Assembly: GCF_001528665.1 (NCBI RefSeq)
Contig: NZ_BBYJ01000015.1
Span: forward strand, 62,001 to 126,000
DNA: 64,000 nucleotides
Source of the DNA: Microtetraspora malaysiensis
GTDB taxonomy: Bacteria; Actinomycetota; Actinomycetes; Streptosporangiales; Streptosporangiaceae
Direction of reading: 5' to 3'
The position numbers were made by a program, and so were the translations under genes. Position 1 is the first letter of the stretch, and each line of letters opens with the position of its first letter. Below, one piece after another: positions 40,061 to 48,012 of this stretch. Under the pieces are notes generated by a model. That model worked only from the letters and a program-made list of their open reading frames with translations, was not told the origin of the DNA and did not search any database.

Positions 40061-41230
40061 ATGGCGGTTTTGACAAGCCGATTCGCCGATGGTCTCGCCG
40101 TGGGCACGGATCTCGTGGAGACGGCCGAGGCCGCCATCCGGCAGGCCCTCGCCGGGCTGTCCGGACGGCCCGATTTGGTGTGTTTCTTCATCTGCGGGGA
40201 CGATGCCGACGACGTCACGCGGGCCGGACAGCGCGCCATGTCCCTGGTTTCGGACGCGCACGTGATCGGGTGCAGCGCCACCGGCGTGATCGGAGACGCG
40301 CAGGGGGTGGAGCTCCGGCCGGCGGTGAGCGCGTGGGCCGCCTCCCTCGGCGACGCCGAGGTGACCACCTTCGCCCTGGAGACGCTCCGCACCGAGGACC
40401 GTTTCGTGGTCATCGGCCTGCCAGAACGCGGGCCGGAGGACAAGGTCGCCATCCTGCTGGCCGACCCCTACAGCTTCCCGACGGACGCGTTCGTCGAGCA
40501 CTCGGCCGAGGTGCTCGGCAACCTGCCGATCACCGGCGGCCTCGCCAACGCCCTGGCCGGCCGTGACTCGGTACGCCTCTTCGCGGACGGTGAGACGTAC
40601 ACGGAGGGCGCCATCGGGGTCATCCTGGGCGGGCCGGTGAAGGTGAGCACCGTGGTGAGCCAGGGCTGCCGCCCGATCGGGCCGACGATGGTGGTCACCC
40701 GGGCCGAGGAGAACCTGCTGCTCGAACTCGCCGGCCAGCCGGCGCTCGCCCGGCTCGAGGACATCGTGAGCGGGCTCGGCGAGGCGGACCGCGAGCTGGT
40801 CGCCTCCGGGCTCCAGATCGGCCTCGCCATGGACGAGTACGCCGAACGCCACGAACGCGGAGACTTCCTCATCAGGGGCGTGCTCGGCATCGACCCCGAG
40901 CGGGAGGCGGTCGCCATCGGGGACGTCGTGGAGATCGGCCGGACCGTCCGCTTCCAGGTCAGGGACGCCGAAACCGCGGACGAGGACCTCTACCACACGC
41001 TCGACGAGCACGTGAACACCGGCGGCCGGGTGGACGGCGCGCTGCTGTTCTCCTGCAACGGGCGCGGGTCGGCCATGTTCGGCTCGGCCGACCACGACGC
41101 CCTCGCCGTACGGGACACGCTGGGGCCCATCGGCGTGGCCGGGTTCTTCGCCGCCGGAGAGCTGGGTCCGGTGTCCGGGCAGAACCACGTGCACGGATTC
41201 ACCGCGTCCATCCTGGTCTTCTCGTCGTAG
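40061..41230 (+). CDS. FIST-domain protein
   Basis: The 389-residue protein has FIST_N (residues ~25-220: CFFICGDDADD, HVIGCSATGVIGD, ILLADPYSFPTDAFVEHSAE, ITGGLANALAGRDSVRLFAD) followed by FIST_C (VASGLQIGLAMDEYAER, GVAGFFAAGELGPVSGQNHV, TASILVFSS). These sensory domains are thought to bind small ligands such as amino acids. No kinase or cyclase domain is attached. It starts at ATG 40061 with CAGGAGGGGG upstream. It stands alone, divergent from the AAA gene. Confidence 0.88.
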   Translation: MAVLTSRFADGLAVGTDLVETAEAAIRQALAGLSGRPDLVCFFICGDDADDVTRAGQRAMSLVSDAHVIGCSATGVIGDAQGVELRPAVSAWAASLGDAEVTTFALETLRTEDRFVVIGLPERGPEDKVAILLADPYSFPTDAFVEHSAEVLGNLPITGGLANALAGRDSVRLFADGETYTEGAIGVILGGPVKVSTVVSQGCRPIGPTMVVTRAEENLLLELAGQPALARLEDIVSGLGEADRELVASGLQIGLAMDEYAERHERGDFLIRGVLGIDPEREAVAIGDVVEIGRTVRFQVRDAETADEDLYHTLDEHVNTGGRVDGALLFSCNGRGSAMFGSADHDALAVRDTLGPIGVAGFFAAGELGPVSGQNHVHGFTASILVFSS

Positions 41231-41516
41231 GTCGTGTCTGGCGGACCGCGCCGACCTGCCGAAGGCGCGGCCGGGCGTTGCCGGGGGCTCTGGGGCGGCT
41301 TTCGCGGCGCGGCGGGCGTTTCGCGATGGCGAGACCGCCGGCCAGGCAGGTCAGCGGGATGGTGGGGATGACATAGCGGACATCTCCCCCCAGGCGCGAG
41401 GCGGCCGGAATCTTTACGCGGGACCTCATGTCTCGCGCCGGCCGGCACCCTCTACTCGCTCTTTCCGCTACTTGGCGAAAGGGTTCACGAGAGTTACAGC
41501 TGTGGGAGACCCGAGG
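41231..41516. other. Spacer of 286 bases with no supported gene
   Basis: The space between the FIST gene and the decarboxylase stop has no open frame with a convincing start or family match. An open frame on the complement (41199-41429) reads VRYVIPTIPLTCLAGGLAIA in one part, which could be a worn membrane-protein or mobile-element remnant, but this is not supported. No strong hairpin was seen. Confidence 0.4.
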
Positions 41517-42881
41517 TCACGCGCGGGCGAGCCGTTCCAACCGTTCGTGCAGGTGGTCCACGTAGTCCTCGGACTCGGGCTTCATCAGGACGCTGCGCAG
41601 GATCCGGGCCCCGTCGGCGTCCCGGACGATCTCCGGGTGCCGGGCCGCCATGGCCTCCGCGCCGACCCGGAGCGTGCTCACGAAGACCGGATCCTCGGCG
41701 TCCGCCATGCCCTCCTGGAGGATCCGGGCGCTTTCCGCGTCGATCCGGCTCAGCGCGGCGGGCTCGGTCACCGGGAAGTAGCCGACGATGTCCAGCTCCG
41801 GCCGCTGGTACAGCTCCAGGTGCGCGGACTTCTCGATCAGGTCGGCCCAGCGCAGCGCCGCGCGCCGTCCGGCGGCCAGGGCCGCGCCCAGCCCGTCCCG
41901 GGTGGGCGGGAGGAGCTGGAAGGTGAGCCACAGGGCGGCCGCGGCGGCGCCCGCCCGGGAGCACTCCAGGCTGATCTCCCCGAGGTGCAGCTCCTCCGAG
42001 GTGAAGTAGGTGTACGGCGAGTCGTGGAGGTAGAAGCGGCCCACCGACGGGTCGCGGAACAGCACCGCGCCGCAGCCGTACGGCTGGAGCCCGTGCTTGT
42101 GCGGGTCCACCACCACCGAGTCGCACTGGGCGATCGCCCGCCATGGGGCCTCGGGCAGGCCCTCCGGCCCGTCCGCGCCGGCCAGCAGGGTGAAGAAGCC
42201 GCCGTAGGCGGCGTCCACGTGGATCCGTACGCCGTGCCGCTCGCGCAGGGCGAGCGCCTCGTGGACGGGATCGACCGCTCCGAGCCCCGTCGTGCCCGTG
42301 GTGAGAACCACGGTGCCGACCCGCCCCTCGCGTAGCAGCTCCTCCAGGGCGTCGAGGTCCATCGCGCCCCGCGCGTCCACCGGGACCGGGTGCCCCTCGA
42401 CGCCGAGGACGCCGCACATGCGGCTGTGCGTGTAGTGGGCCTCGGCGCTGTAGGCGACGCCCCGGCCGGGGTGCAGCTCCCTGGCCACGAAGAGCGCCTC
42501 CAGGTTGGCGATGGTGCCGCTGGTGGTGAGGTGCCCCAGATGGGTGTCGAACCCGAACATCGTCGCCAACTGGGCGACCACCTCGCGCTCCATGGCGGCG
42601 GTGGCCGGGCCGCCGTCCAGCGCGTGGTTGTTGGGGTTGATCAGCATGGCGGCCAGGTGGCCCACGACCGCGGCCGGGTGCGGCGGCTTGAGCATCTGCC
42701 CGGCGTACCGGGGGTGGAAGAACGGGTAGTTGTCCCGCAGCCGCTCGCTGAACAACGCGAACGCCGCGCCGAAGCGCTCGTCGTCGACCAGCAGCGAGGG
42801 ATGCGGCGTGACCTGCCCGAAGGCGCGGGACCAGGTCTCGTTGGCGGTCACGGCCTGATCGAGCCAGTGTCGCAGGTCCAT
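41517..42881 (-). CDS. Group II PLP-dependent decarboxylase
   Basis: The 454-residue enzyme belongs to the aromatic/glutamate decarboxylase-like fold type I group. PLP Lys lies in SVVVDPHKHGLQPYG, the cofactor-stacking region in HLTTSGTIANLEALF, and the Asp that contacts the ring nitrogen in IHVDAAYGGFFTL. N-terminal HPRYAGQM and INPNNHALDGGPA are typical of this group. Start MDLRHWLDQ at 42881 has CAGGAGCGC upstream. The amine or amino acid it acts on (tyrosine, aspartate or other) cannot be settled. It is divergent from the sigma factor at 43008. Confidence 0.88.
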   Translation of the reverse strand: MDLRHWLDQAVTANETWSRAFGQVTPHPSLLVDDERFGAAFALFSERLRDNYPFFHPRYAGQMLKPPHPAAVVGHLAAMLINPNNHALDGGPATAAMEREVVAQLATMFGFDTHLGHLTTSGTIANLEALFVARELHPGRGVAYSAEAHYTHSRMCGVLGVEGHPVPVDARGAMDLDALEELLREGRVGTVVLTTGTTGLGAVDPVHEALALRERHGVRIHVDAAYGGFFTLLAGADGPEGLPEAPWRAIAQCDSVVVDPHKHGLQPYGCGAVLFRDPSVGRFYLHDSPYTYFTSEELHLGEISLECSRAGAAAAALWLTFQLLPPTRDGLGAALAAGRRAALRWADLIEKSAHLELYQRPELDIVGYFPVTEPAALSRIDAESARILQEGMADAEDPVFVSTLRVGAEAMAARHPEIVRDADGARILRSVLMKPESEDYVDHLHERLERLARA

Positions 42882-43007
42882 GGAGCGCTCCTGACGTGTC
42901 GGGTCCGGCCATGCCGCCGCGGCGGACCGTCCAGGTTCCTTGTAACGGTCGGTACGGCTTCGTCCAAGCATGGTGGTATTCGGACGGACGACCAAGGAGA
43001 GACACCG

Positions 43008-43580
43008 GTGCGCCTGAAACAGAAGGGATTGGCGGACATCGCCGACGATCCCGAGGCCTTCGAAGTCTTCTACCGGCGCCATTTCGAAGCCGTGACCCGG
43101 TTCCTCGCGAGGCGGGTGGGGGACCCGCACACGGTGGCCGACCTCACGGCCGAAGTGTTCCTCGCGGTGCTCGACTCCGCGCACACCTACCGCCCGGGAA
43201 AGGGCAGCGAGATCGCCTGGCTGTACGGCGTGACGCGCAACACCCTGCTGGCCGAGCGGCGCCGCTCGGCCAGGGAACTGCGCGCGAACAGCCGGATCGC
43301 GGGGCGCCGGCTGCTCCAAGGCGACGACATCGCGCGCCTGGAGGAGCGGATCGACGCGGAGTCGCCGGCCCGGCGCGCCATGGACGCCATGGCCGGGCTG
43401 CCGGAGAACGAGCGGGCCCTCATGGAGCTGGTGGCCGTGGACGGCCTCAGCCCGGCGGAGGCGGCGGCCGCCCTCGGCATCCGCCAGGGAACGGCCCGTG
43501 TCCGGCTCCACCGCGCGCGCCGCGCGCTCCAGAAGATCCCCGGCGTCGTGCCGCCACTCGTCATGGAAGGACAGCGATGA
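43008..43580 (+). CDS. ECF RNA polymerase sigma factor
   Basis: The 190-residue sigma factor has region 2 near residues 15-85 (EAFEVFYRRHFEAVTRFLAR, DLTAEVFLAVLDSAHTYRPG, AWLYGVTRNTLLAERRR) and region 4 near 125-180 (LPENERALMELVAVDGLSPA, AAALGIRQGTARVRLHRARR). It starts at GTG 43008 with AAGGAG at 42994-42999, 8 bases upstream. Its stop overlaps the ATG of the next gene (ATGA), a membrane protein that is its probable regulator. It differs in sequence from the SigE-family factor at 477. Confidence 0.9.
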   Translation: MRLKQKGLADIADDPEAFEVFYRRHFEAVTRFLARRVGDPHTVADLTAEVFLAVLDSAHTYRPGKGSEIAWLYGVTRNTLLAERRRSARELRANSRIAGRRLLQGDDIARLEERIDAESPARRAMDAMAGLPENERALMELVAVDGLSPAEAAAALGIRQGTARVRLHRARRALQKIPGVVPPLVMEGQR

Positions 43581-44257
43581 ACGACACGTTCGAAGACCGC
43601 CTGCTCGCGGAACTCAAGGCCGAGATGGCCGTGCGGCGGCAGGCACGGTTCGTCCCCGCCGCGCGCCGGACGACCGGCCGCCGGTTCTTCGCCGCCGCCG
43701 GAGTCCTCGGGGTCGCCGCGGCCACGGCGGTCGCCGTGCCGATGGTGATCGGCTCCGGCACCCCCGCGTACGCGCTGACGCAGCACCCCGACGGCACGAT
43801 CAACCTAAAGATCCACGAACTCCGGGACCCGGACCAGGTCGAGAAGGACCTGGCCAAGATGGGCGTCACCGCCGATATCACCTACCTGCCCCTGGGCAAG
43901 CAGTGCGGCAACACCCGGGTCACGCCGGTGAAGGGCGACGATCCCTCGTTCACACCGGAGGAACTCGCGAGCAAGGACCCGGTGGTTGAGGCAAGCGTCC
44001 GGAAGAAGATGGAGGGCACGCCCTCCTACAAGGCCATCCAGCCGAAGGACGGCATCACGATCCATCCGGAGTACATCAAGCCCGGACAGGTCGCGGTGAT
44101 CGAGGTGGCGGAGAACCAGGTGAAGCCGACCGGCAAGCCCGGGGTCGAATGGCAGATGAGAGGCCAGCTGTCGGACGGTCCCGCCAAGCCGTGCCAGGTG
44201 GCCGACCAGCCCGACGCGTTCGAGGTCGGCGACGCCACCCCTCCGCCCGGGAGCTGA
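43577..44257 (+). CDS. Membrane protein coupled to the ECF sigma factor
   Basis: The 226-residue protein has a short cytoplasmic N-terminus (MNDTFEDRLLAELKAEMAVR), one membrane span near 37-60 (FFAAAGVLGVAAATAVAVPM), and an extracytoplasmic part with two Cys residues (GKQCGNTRV, AKPCQVADQ) that may pair. The arrangement is that of a sigma-factor partner, but the N-terminal 30 residues lack the zinc-binding anti-sigma signature. The external domain may sense a ligand, which is inference. It overlaps the sigma gene by 4 bases. Confidence 0.68.
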   Translation: MNDTFEDRLLAELKAEMAVRRQARFVPAARRTTGRRFFAAAGVLGVAAATAVAVPMVIGSGTPAYALTQHPDGTINLKIHELRDPDQVEKDLAKMGVTADITYLPLGKQCGNTRVTPVKGDDPSFTPEELASKDPVVEASVRKKMEGTPSYKAIQPKDGITIHPEYIKPGQVAVIEVAENQVKPTGKPGVEWQMRGQLSDGPAKPCQVADQPDAFEVGDATPPPGS

Positions 44258-44353
44258 CCGTAAGACGCGGCGCCGCCCGGCCCGCGTGAGCCCTGTGCGA
44301 CACGGGGTGGGTGGGCCGCATGGCGACCGGTGTCCGAATGGCAGACTTCCGCC

Positions 44354-45568
44354 ATGGGTGTCCCACAGGTGTCGTACGACGACGTCGTCGCCGCACGCAA
44401 GGTTCTCGACGGGGTGATCGTGCAGACCCCGGTCGTACAGTCCCGGGTGCTGTCCGAGATGCTCGGCGGCCCGGTCCGTCTCAAGTGCGAGAACCTCCAG
44501 CGCGCCGGATCCTTCAAGGTGCGCGGCGCGTACGTCAGGATCGCGCGGCTCACCGACGAGGAGCGGGCCAGGGGGGTGGTCGCCGCCAGCGCGGGAAACC
44601 ACGCCCAGGGGGTCGCGTTCGCCTCCGGGCTGCTGGGGGCGAAGTCGGTCGTCTACATGCCCGAGGGCGCTCCGCTGCCCAAGATCGAGGCCACCCGGGC
44701 GTACGGCGCGGACGTCGTCTTCGCGGGGCAGACGGTGGACGTGGCGCTCCAGGCCGCCAAGGAAGACGCGGAACGGTCGGGGGCGGTGTTCATCCACCCC
44801 TTCGACCACCCCGACGTGGTGGCCGGGCAGGGCACGATCGGCCTGGAGATCCTGGAGCAGTACCCCGAGGTCGGCACGATCGTGCTGCCGATCGGCGGCG
44901 GCGGCCTCGCGGCGGGCGTGGCGCTCGCGGTGAAGTCGCTGCGCCCGGGCATCAGGATCGTCGGCGTCCAGGCGGAGCGGGCGGCGGCCTACCCCGAGTC
45001 GCTCGCCGCCGGCCATCCGGTGATGGTGGAGCCCATGTCCACGATGGCCGACGGCATCGCGGTCGGCCGTCCGGGGGAGCTGCCGTTCGAGCTGATCCAC
45101 TACCTGGTGGACAGCGTTGTGACGGTCACGGAGGAGTCCCTGTCCCGGGCGCTGCTGCTCTGCCTCGAACGCTCGAAGCTGGTCGTGGAGCCCGCGGGGG
45201 TCGCCGGGGTGGCCGCCCTGCTCGACCACCCGCACGCGTTCGAGCCGCCGGTGGTGGCGGTGCTGTCCGGCGGCAACATCGACCCGCTGCTGCTGGCCAA
45301 GGTCTTACGGCACGGCCTCGCGGCGGCGGGCCGCTATCTCGCGTTCCGGATCCGGCTGACCGACCGGCCCGGCGCCCTGGCGGCGCTGCTGACCCGGCTC
45401 GCCGACCTCGGCGCGAACGTGCTCGACGTGGTGCACGAGCGGGTCGCGCCGCGCCTGCACCTGGACGAGGCCGAGGTCCTGCTCCAGTTGGAGACCCGGG
45501 GGCCCGCGCACTGCGACGAGGTTCTCGCCGCGCTGCGCCGCGACGGCTACAAACTCACCTTCGGCTAG
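44354..45568 (+). CDS. ilvA: Threonine ammonia-lyase (threonine deaminase)
   Basis: The 404-residue PLP enzyme deaminates threonine to 2-oxobutanoate. PLP Lys55 lies in LQRAGSFKVRGAY, SAGNHAQGVA forms the substrate loop, and PIGGGGLAAGVALAVK binds phosphate. A C-terminal ACT-like domain covers about 325-404 (FRIRLTDRPGALAALLTRLA). Length fits the catabolic/short biosynthetic type. ATG 44354 is preferred over GTG 44330, though neither has a good ribosome-binding site. Codon 318 is TTA (45305-45307), the only in-frame TTA found by eye in a plus-strand gene here. Confidence 0.92.
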   Translation: MGVPQVSYDDVVAARKVLDGVIVQTPVVQSRVLSEMLGGPVRLKCENLQRAGSFKVRGAYVRIARLTDEERARGVVAASAGNHAQGVAFASGLLGAKSVVYMPEGAPLPKIEATRAYGADVVFAGQTVDVALQAAKEDAERSGAVFIHPFDHPDVVAGQGTIGLEILEQYPEVGTIVLPIGGGGLAAGVALAVKSLRPGIRIVGVQAERAAAYPESLAAGHPVMVEPMSTMADGIAVGRPGELPFELIHYLVDSVVTVTEESLSRALLLCLERSKLVVEPAGVAGVAALLDHPHAFEPPVVAVLSGGNIDPLLLAKVLRHGLAAAGRYLAFRIRLTDRPGALAALLTRLADLGANVLDVVHERVAPRLHLDEAEVLLQLETRGPAHCDEVLAALRRDGYKLTFG

Positions 45569-45622
45569 CCGAACCGTGGCTGGGCCGGTGAACGTTTGCG
45601 AACAGCGCACCGGGCACGAAGA

Positions 45623-45650
45623 CTCCCGGGCAGGTGATGGCGCCCGGGAG
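45623..45650. terminator. Bidirectional hairpin between ilvA and the siderophore-binding gene
   Basis: Perfect 9-base arms CTCCCGGGC (45623-45631) and GCCCGGGAG (45642-45650) surround a 10-base loop. It lies between two convergent stops and could serve both genes. Confidence 0.65.
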
Positions 45651-45661
45651 GTCTCCGCCGA

Positions 45662-46633
45662 TCAGCCCTTGTTCGTGACCATCTTGGCGGTGAAGTCCTT
45701 CAGGAACTCCAGCGCGGCGAGGCCGCCGGAGCTGTTGTTCCACAGGTCGTTGCGCACGGTCAGGACGCGGTTGTTCTTGACGGCGTCCAGTGACCGCCAG
45801 GTGGGCGATGACTTGGCCTGCGCGAGCGCGGTGTCCGCCTCGGGATTCAGCGCGCTGATGAAGACGTGGTCCACGTCGATCTCGTCCAGGCGCTCCATGC
45901 TCAGGGTCGCGCCGTGGCCGCCCTTCTCCACATCCACGATCTTCGGGAACCCGTAGCCCAGCTCGCCGAGGAGCTGCGCGGACTGCAGGCCGCGATACAT
46001 CGGGGTCGGGCCGTCGGTGCCCCAGCGGATGAGCACCACCTTGCGCCCGGCGACGTCGCCGAGCGATGACTTGACCGTGGCCAGCTCGGCCTCCAGGTCG
46101 GAGACGAGCTTGGTCGCCACCTCGGGCCGGCCGAACGCCGTGCCGGCCTCGGTGACCACGTCGCGCCAGGGCCGGAACTGCGCCGCGGGATCGCCGATCA
46201 CGACGGTCGGGGCGATGCGGCTCAGCTCCTTGTACGCCGCCTCGTCCACGCCGGTCGCGCTGCCCACGATCATGTCGGGGCCCGTCTTCGCCAGGGCCTC
46301 GTAGTTGACCTCCCGTACGTTGCCGACGACGGGCACGTCCTTCACCTTGTCGGCGAGGTAGGGGTTGGGCGTCTCCAGGCCGCGCGTCGTCGTGACGCCG
46401 ACGGGCGTGATGCCCGCCGCGATCGCGAAGTCGAGCGCCTCGTCGCCGAGCACGGCCACGCGCTTGGGCGCGGCCGGGACCTGGCTGGTGCCGTACGCGT
46501 GGGCGGCCTGGCGGGTGTCGCCCGCGCCGGCGGCGCCGGACGTCTCGCCGCCACCGCACGCGGTGAGCGACAGCGTCGCCAGCGCGCCCGTCGCGAGCGC
46601 CGTCCGCATTCTGGTGGCCTTCCACATTTTCAT
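45662..46633 (-). CDS. Iron-siderophore ABC transporter substrate-binding lipoprotein
   Basis: The 323-residue protein has a lipoprotein signal with lipobox LTAC (Cys26) and a type III periplasmic-binding fold: AAPKRVAVLGDEALDFAIAA, GITPVGVTTTRG, NYEALAKTGPDMIVGSATG, and long-helix VEKGGHGATLSMERLDEIDV. These match FecB/FhuD-like siderophore receptors. Its ATG is at 46631-46633, directly against the left end of an IS element, and the SD GGAGG (complement of 46641-46645) lies inside the element. Permeases and ATPase of the same system lie beyond the insertion on the same strand. Original operon order was permease, permease, ATPase, receptor. Confidence 0.92.
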   Translation of the reverse strand: MKMWKATRMRTALATGALATLSLTACGGGETSGAAGAGDTRQAAHAYGTSQVPAAPKRVAVLGDEALDFAIAAGITPVGVTTTRGLETPNPYLADKVKDVPVVGNVREVNYEALAKTGPDMIVGSATGVDEAAYKELSRIAPTVVIGDPAAQFRPWRDVVTEAGTAFGRPEVATKLVSDLEAELATVKSSLGDVAGRKVVLIRWGTDGPTPMYRGLQSAQLLGELGYGFPKIVDVEKGGHGATLSMERLDEIDVDHVFISALNPEADTALAQAKSSPTWRSLDAVKNNRVLTVRNDLWNNSSGGLAALEFLKDFTAKMVTNKG

Positions 46634-46651
46634 CAGAAACCTCCGAGGAGA

Positions 46652-46671
46652 CCTCCGCCTTCAGGCGGAGG
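46652..46671 (+). repeat. Left-end hairpin of the IS element
   Basis: CCTCCGCC and GGCGGAGG pair perfectly around TTCA. Subterminal hairpins of this type are the transposase recognition structures of IS200/IS605 elements. It lies 19 bases upstream of the siderophore-receptor ATG on the opposite strand, so it also sits in that gene's mRNA leader. Confidence 0.75.
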
Positions 46672-46770
46672 AGGAATCGAGCTCCATGCGGAGCAGGGCA
46701 AAGGTGGACGATTCGCTGTAATTCGAACATGCGTGCGGTTGCTGGCTGATCTTGTGGCAGGGTGTGCGGC

Positions 46771-47877
46771 ATGGCGCAGACCGTGAAGCGGGCCTACAAG
46801 TACCGCTTCTCCCCGACCCCCGGGCAGGCCGCCGAGCTTGCCCGGACATTCGGGTGTGTGCGCCTGGTCTACAACAAAGCTCTTCAGGAGCGGGCCCGCG
46901 CCTACGAGCTGGACGGCCACCGCGTCTCCTACGAGCAATCCTCGGCTGCGTTGACGGTGTGGAAGCGGACGCAGGAACTCGGCTTCCTCAGCGAGGTGTC
47001 GTCGGTGCCGTTGCAGCAGGCCCTGCGCCACCTTCAGGCCGGGTTCGCGAACTTCTTCGCCAAGCGCGCCAAGTATCCGGCGTTCAAGTCCCGCAAGAAG
47101 TCCCGCGCGTCGGCGGAGTACACCCGCTCGGGTTTCCGCTGGCGGGATGGCCGGCTGTGGCTGGCGAAGATGGACGACCCGCTCGACATTGTGTGGTCGC
47201 GCCCCCTGCCGGAGGGCTCGGAGCCGTCCACCGTGACCGTGTCGAAAGACGCGGCCGGGCGGTGGTTCGTGTCCATCCTGGTCCAGGAGAAGATCCGCCC
47301 GCTCGACCCGGCCGGCAGCGCGGTGGGGGTGGACGCGGGGATCACCGCCCTGGTCACCCTCTCGACCGGGGAGAAGGTGACCAACCCCCGGCACGAGCGG
47401 ACCGATCGACGCAGACTGGCCAAGGCGCAGCGGGCGCTGGCCCGCAAGGCCAAGGGCAGCGCGAACCGGGCCAAGGCCCGAATCACGGTCGCCCGCGTGT
47501 ACGCCCGGATCGCCGACCGCCGCCGGGACCACTTGCACAAGCTGTCGACTCGGCTCGTCCGTGAGAACCAAACGGTCGTGATCGAGGACCTGACCGTCCG
47601 CACCATGGTCAAGAACCACAGCCTGGCCCGCGCCATCTCTGACGCGTCGTGGCGCGAGCTGCGGTCGATGCTGGAGTACAAAACCCAGTGGTACGGGCGG
47701 GAACTGGTGGTCGTGGACCGGTGGTTCCCCTCCTCCAAGCTGTGCTCGGCCTGCGGGGCGTTGCAGGAGGCGATGCCGCTGAACGTCCGCACCTGGGAGT
47801 GCGCCTGTGGCGCGGTCCATGACCGGGACGTGAACGCGGCGAAGAACATCTTGGCCGCCGGGCTGGCGGACAAGTAA
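46771..47877 (+). CDS. tnpB: TnpB RNA-guided nuclease (IS200/IS605 OrfB type)
   Basis: The 368-residue protein has the OrfB N-terminal HTH (MAQTVKRAYKYRFSPTPGQA, FGCVRLVYNKALQERARAY) and an intact RuvC triad: Asp188 in AVGVDAGITALV, Glu272 in TVVIEDLTVR and Asp353 in HDRDVNAAKNI. The zinc-ribbon is CSACG and CACG near 328-347. TnpB proteins use an omega-RNA from the element's right end to cut DNA next to a short motif, which keeps the element at its donor site. Start ATG 46771 is preferred to GTG 46762. It is antisense to the siderophore operon. Confidence 0.93.
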   Translation: MAQTVKRAYKYRFSPTPGQAAELARTFGCVRLVYNKALQERARAYELDGHRVSYEQSSAALTVWKRTQELGFLSEVSSVPLQQALRHLQAGFANFFAKRAKYPAFKSRKKSRASAEYTRSGFRWRDGRLWLAKMDDPLDIVWSRPLPEGSEPSTVTVSKDAAGRWFVSILVQEKIRPLDPAGSAVGVDAGITALVTLSTGEKVTNPRHERTDRRRLAKAQRALARKAKGSANRAKARITVARVYARIADRRRDHLHKLSTRLVRENQTVVIEDLTVRTMVKNHSLARAISDASWRELRSMLEYKTQWYGRELVVVDRWFPSSKLCSACGALQEAMPLNVRTWECACGAVHDRDVNAAKNILAAGLADK

Positions 47878-48000
47878 AACGCCTGTGGAGCTGGTGTAAG
47901 ACCTCAACGGAGACCTCCGAGCGGGCAACTGGCGGTGAAGCAGGAAGCCTGACCGGCGACGGTGGGAATCCCCCTCGTTTACGAGGGGGGAGGACGTCAA
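47878..48000 (+). ncRNA. Probable omega-RNA 3' scaffold and right end of the IS element
   Basis: In TnpB systems the guide RNA overlaps the 3' end of tnpB and runs through the right end. This 123-base segment follows the tnpB stop, contains GGAGACCTCCG shared with the left end, and closes with the hairpin at 47970-47989. The guide would be the flank just outside, CAGGTCGTCTCCTCAGCTCG (48001-48020). The RNA start, inside tnpB, cannot be fixed from sequence. Confidence 0.55.
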
Positions 48001-48012
48001 CAGGTCGTCTCC

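Larger units (their letters stand above)
46634..48000 (+). mobile_element. IS200/IS605-type element carrying only tnpB, inserted in a siderophore operon
   Basis: The element is about 1367 bases. Its left part holds a hairpin CCTCCGCC/GGCGGAGG (46652-46671), and its right end a hairpin CCCCCTCG/CGAGGGGG (47970-47989) followed by a terminal GACGTCAA. TCAA is a known right-end cleavage motif in this family. The left flank ends TTCAT and the right flank begins CAG. A CAG also begins the element, so the boundary could shift by 3 bases. No tnpA and no target duplication are present, as expected for a tnpB-only IS605 relative. Joining the flanks restores a normal intergenic region (see findings). 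Confidence 0.8.

Noticed and set aside
41199-41429. Complement open frame of 76 codons with a hydrophobic stretch
   Set aside because: No start signal, no family match, and it overlaps the end of the FIST gene.
46752-47564. Overlapping plus-strand frame of 270 codons inside the IS element
   Set aside because: It is out of frame with a complete TnpB whose catalytic residues are intact.
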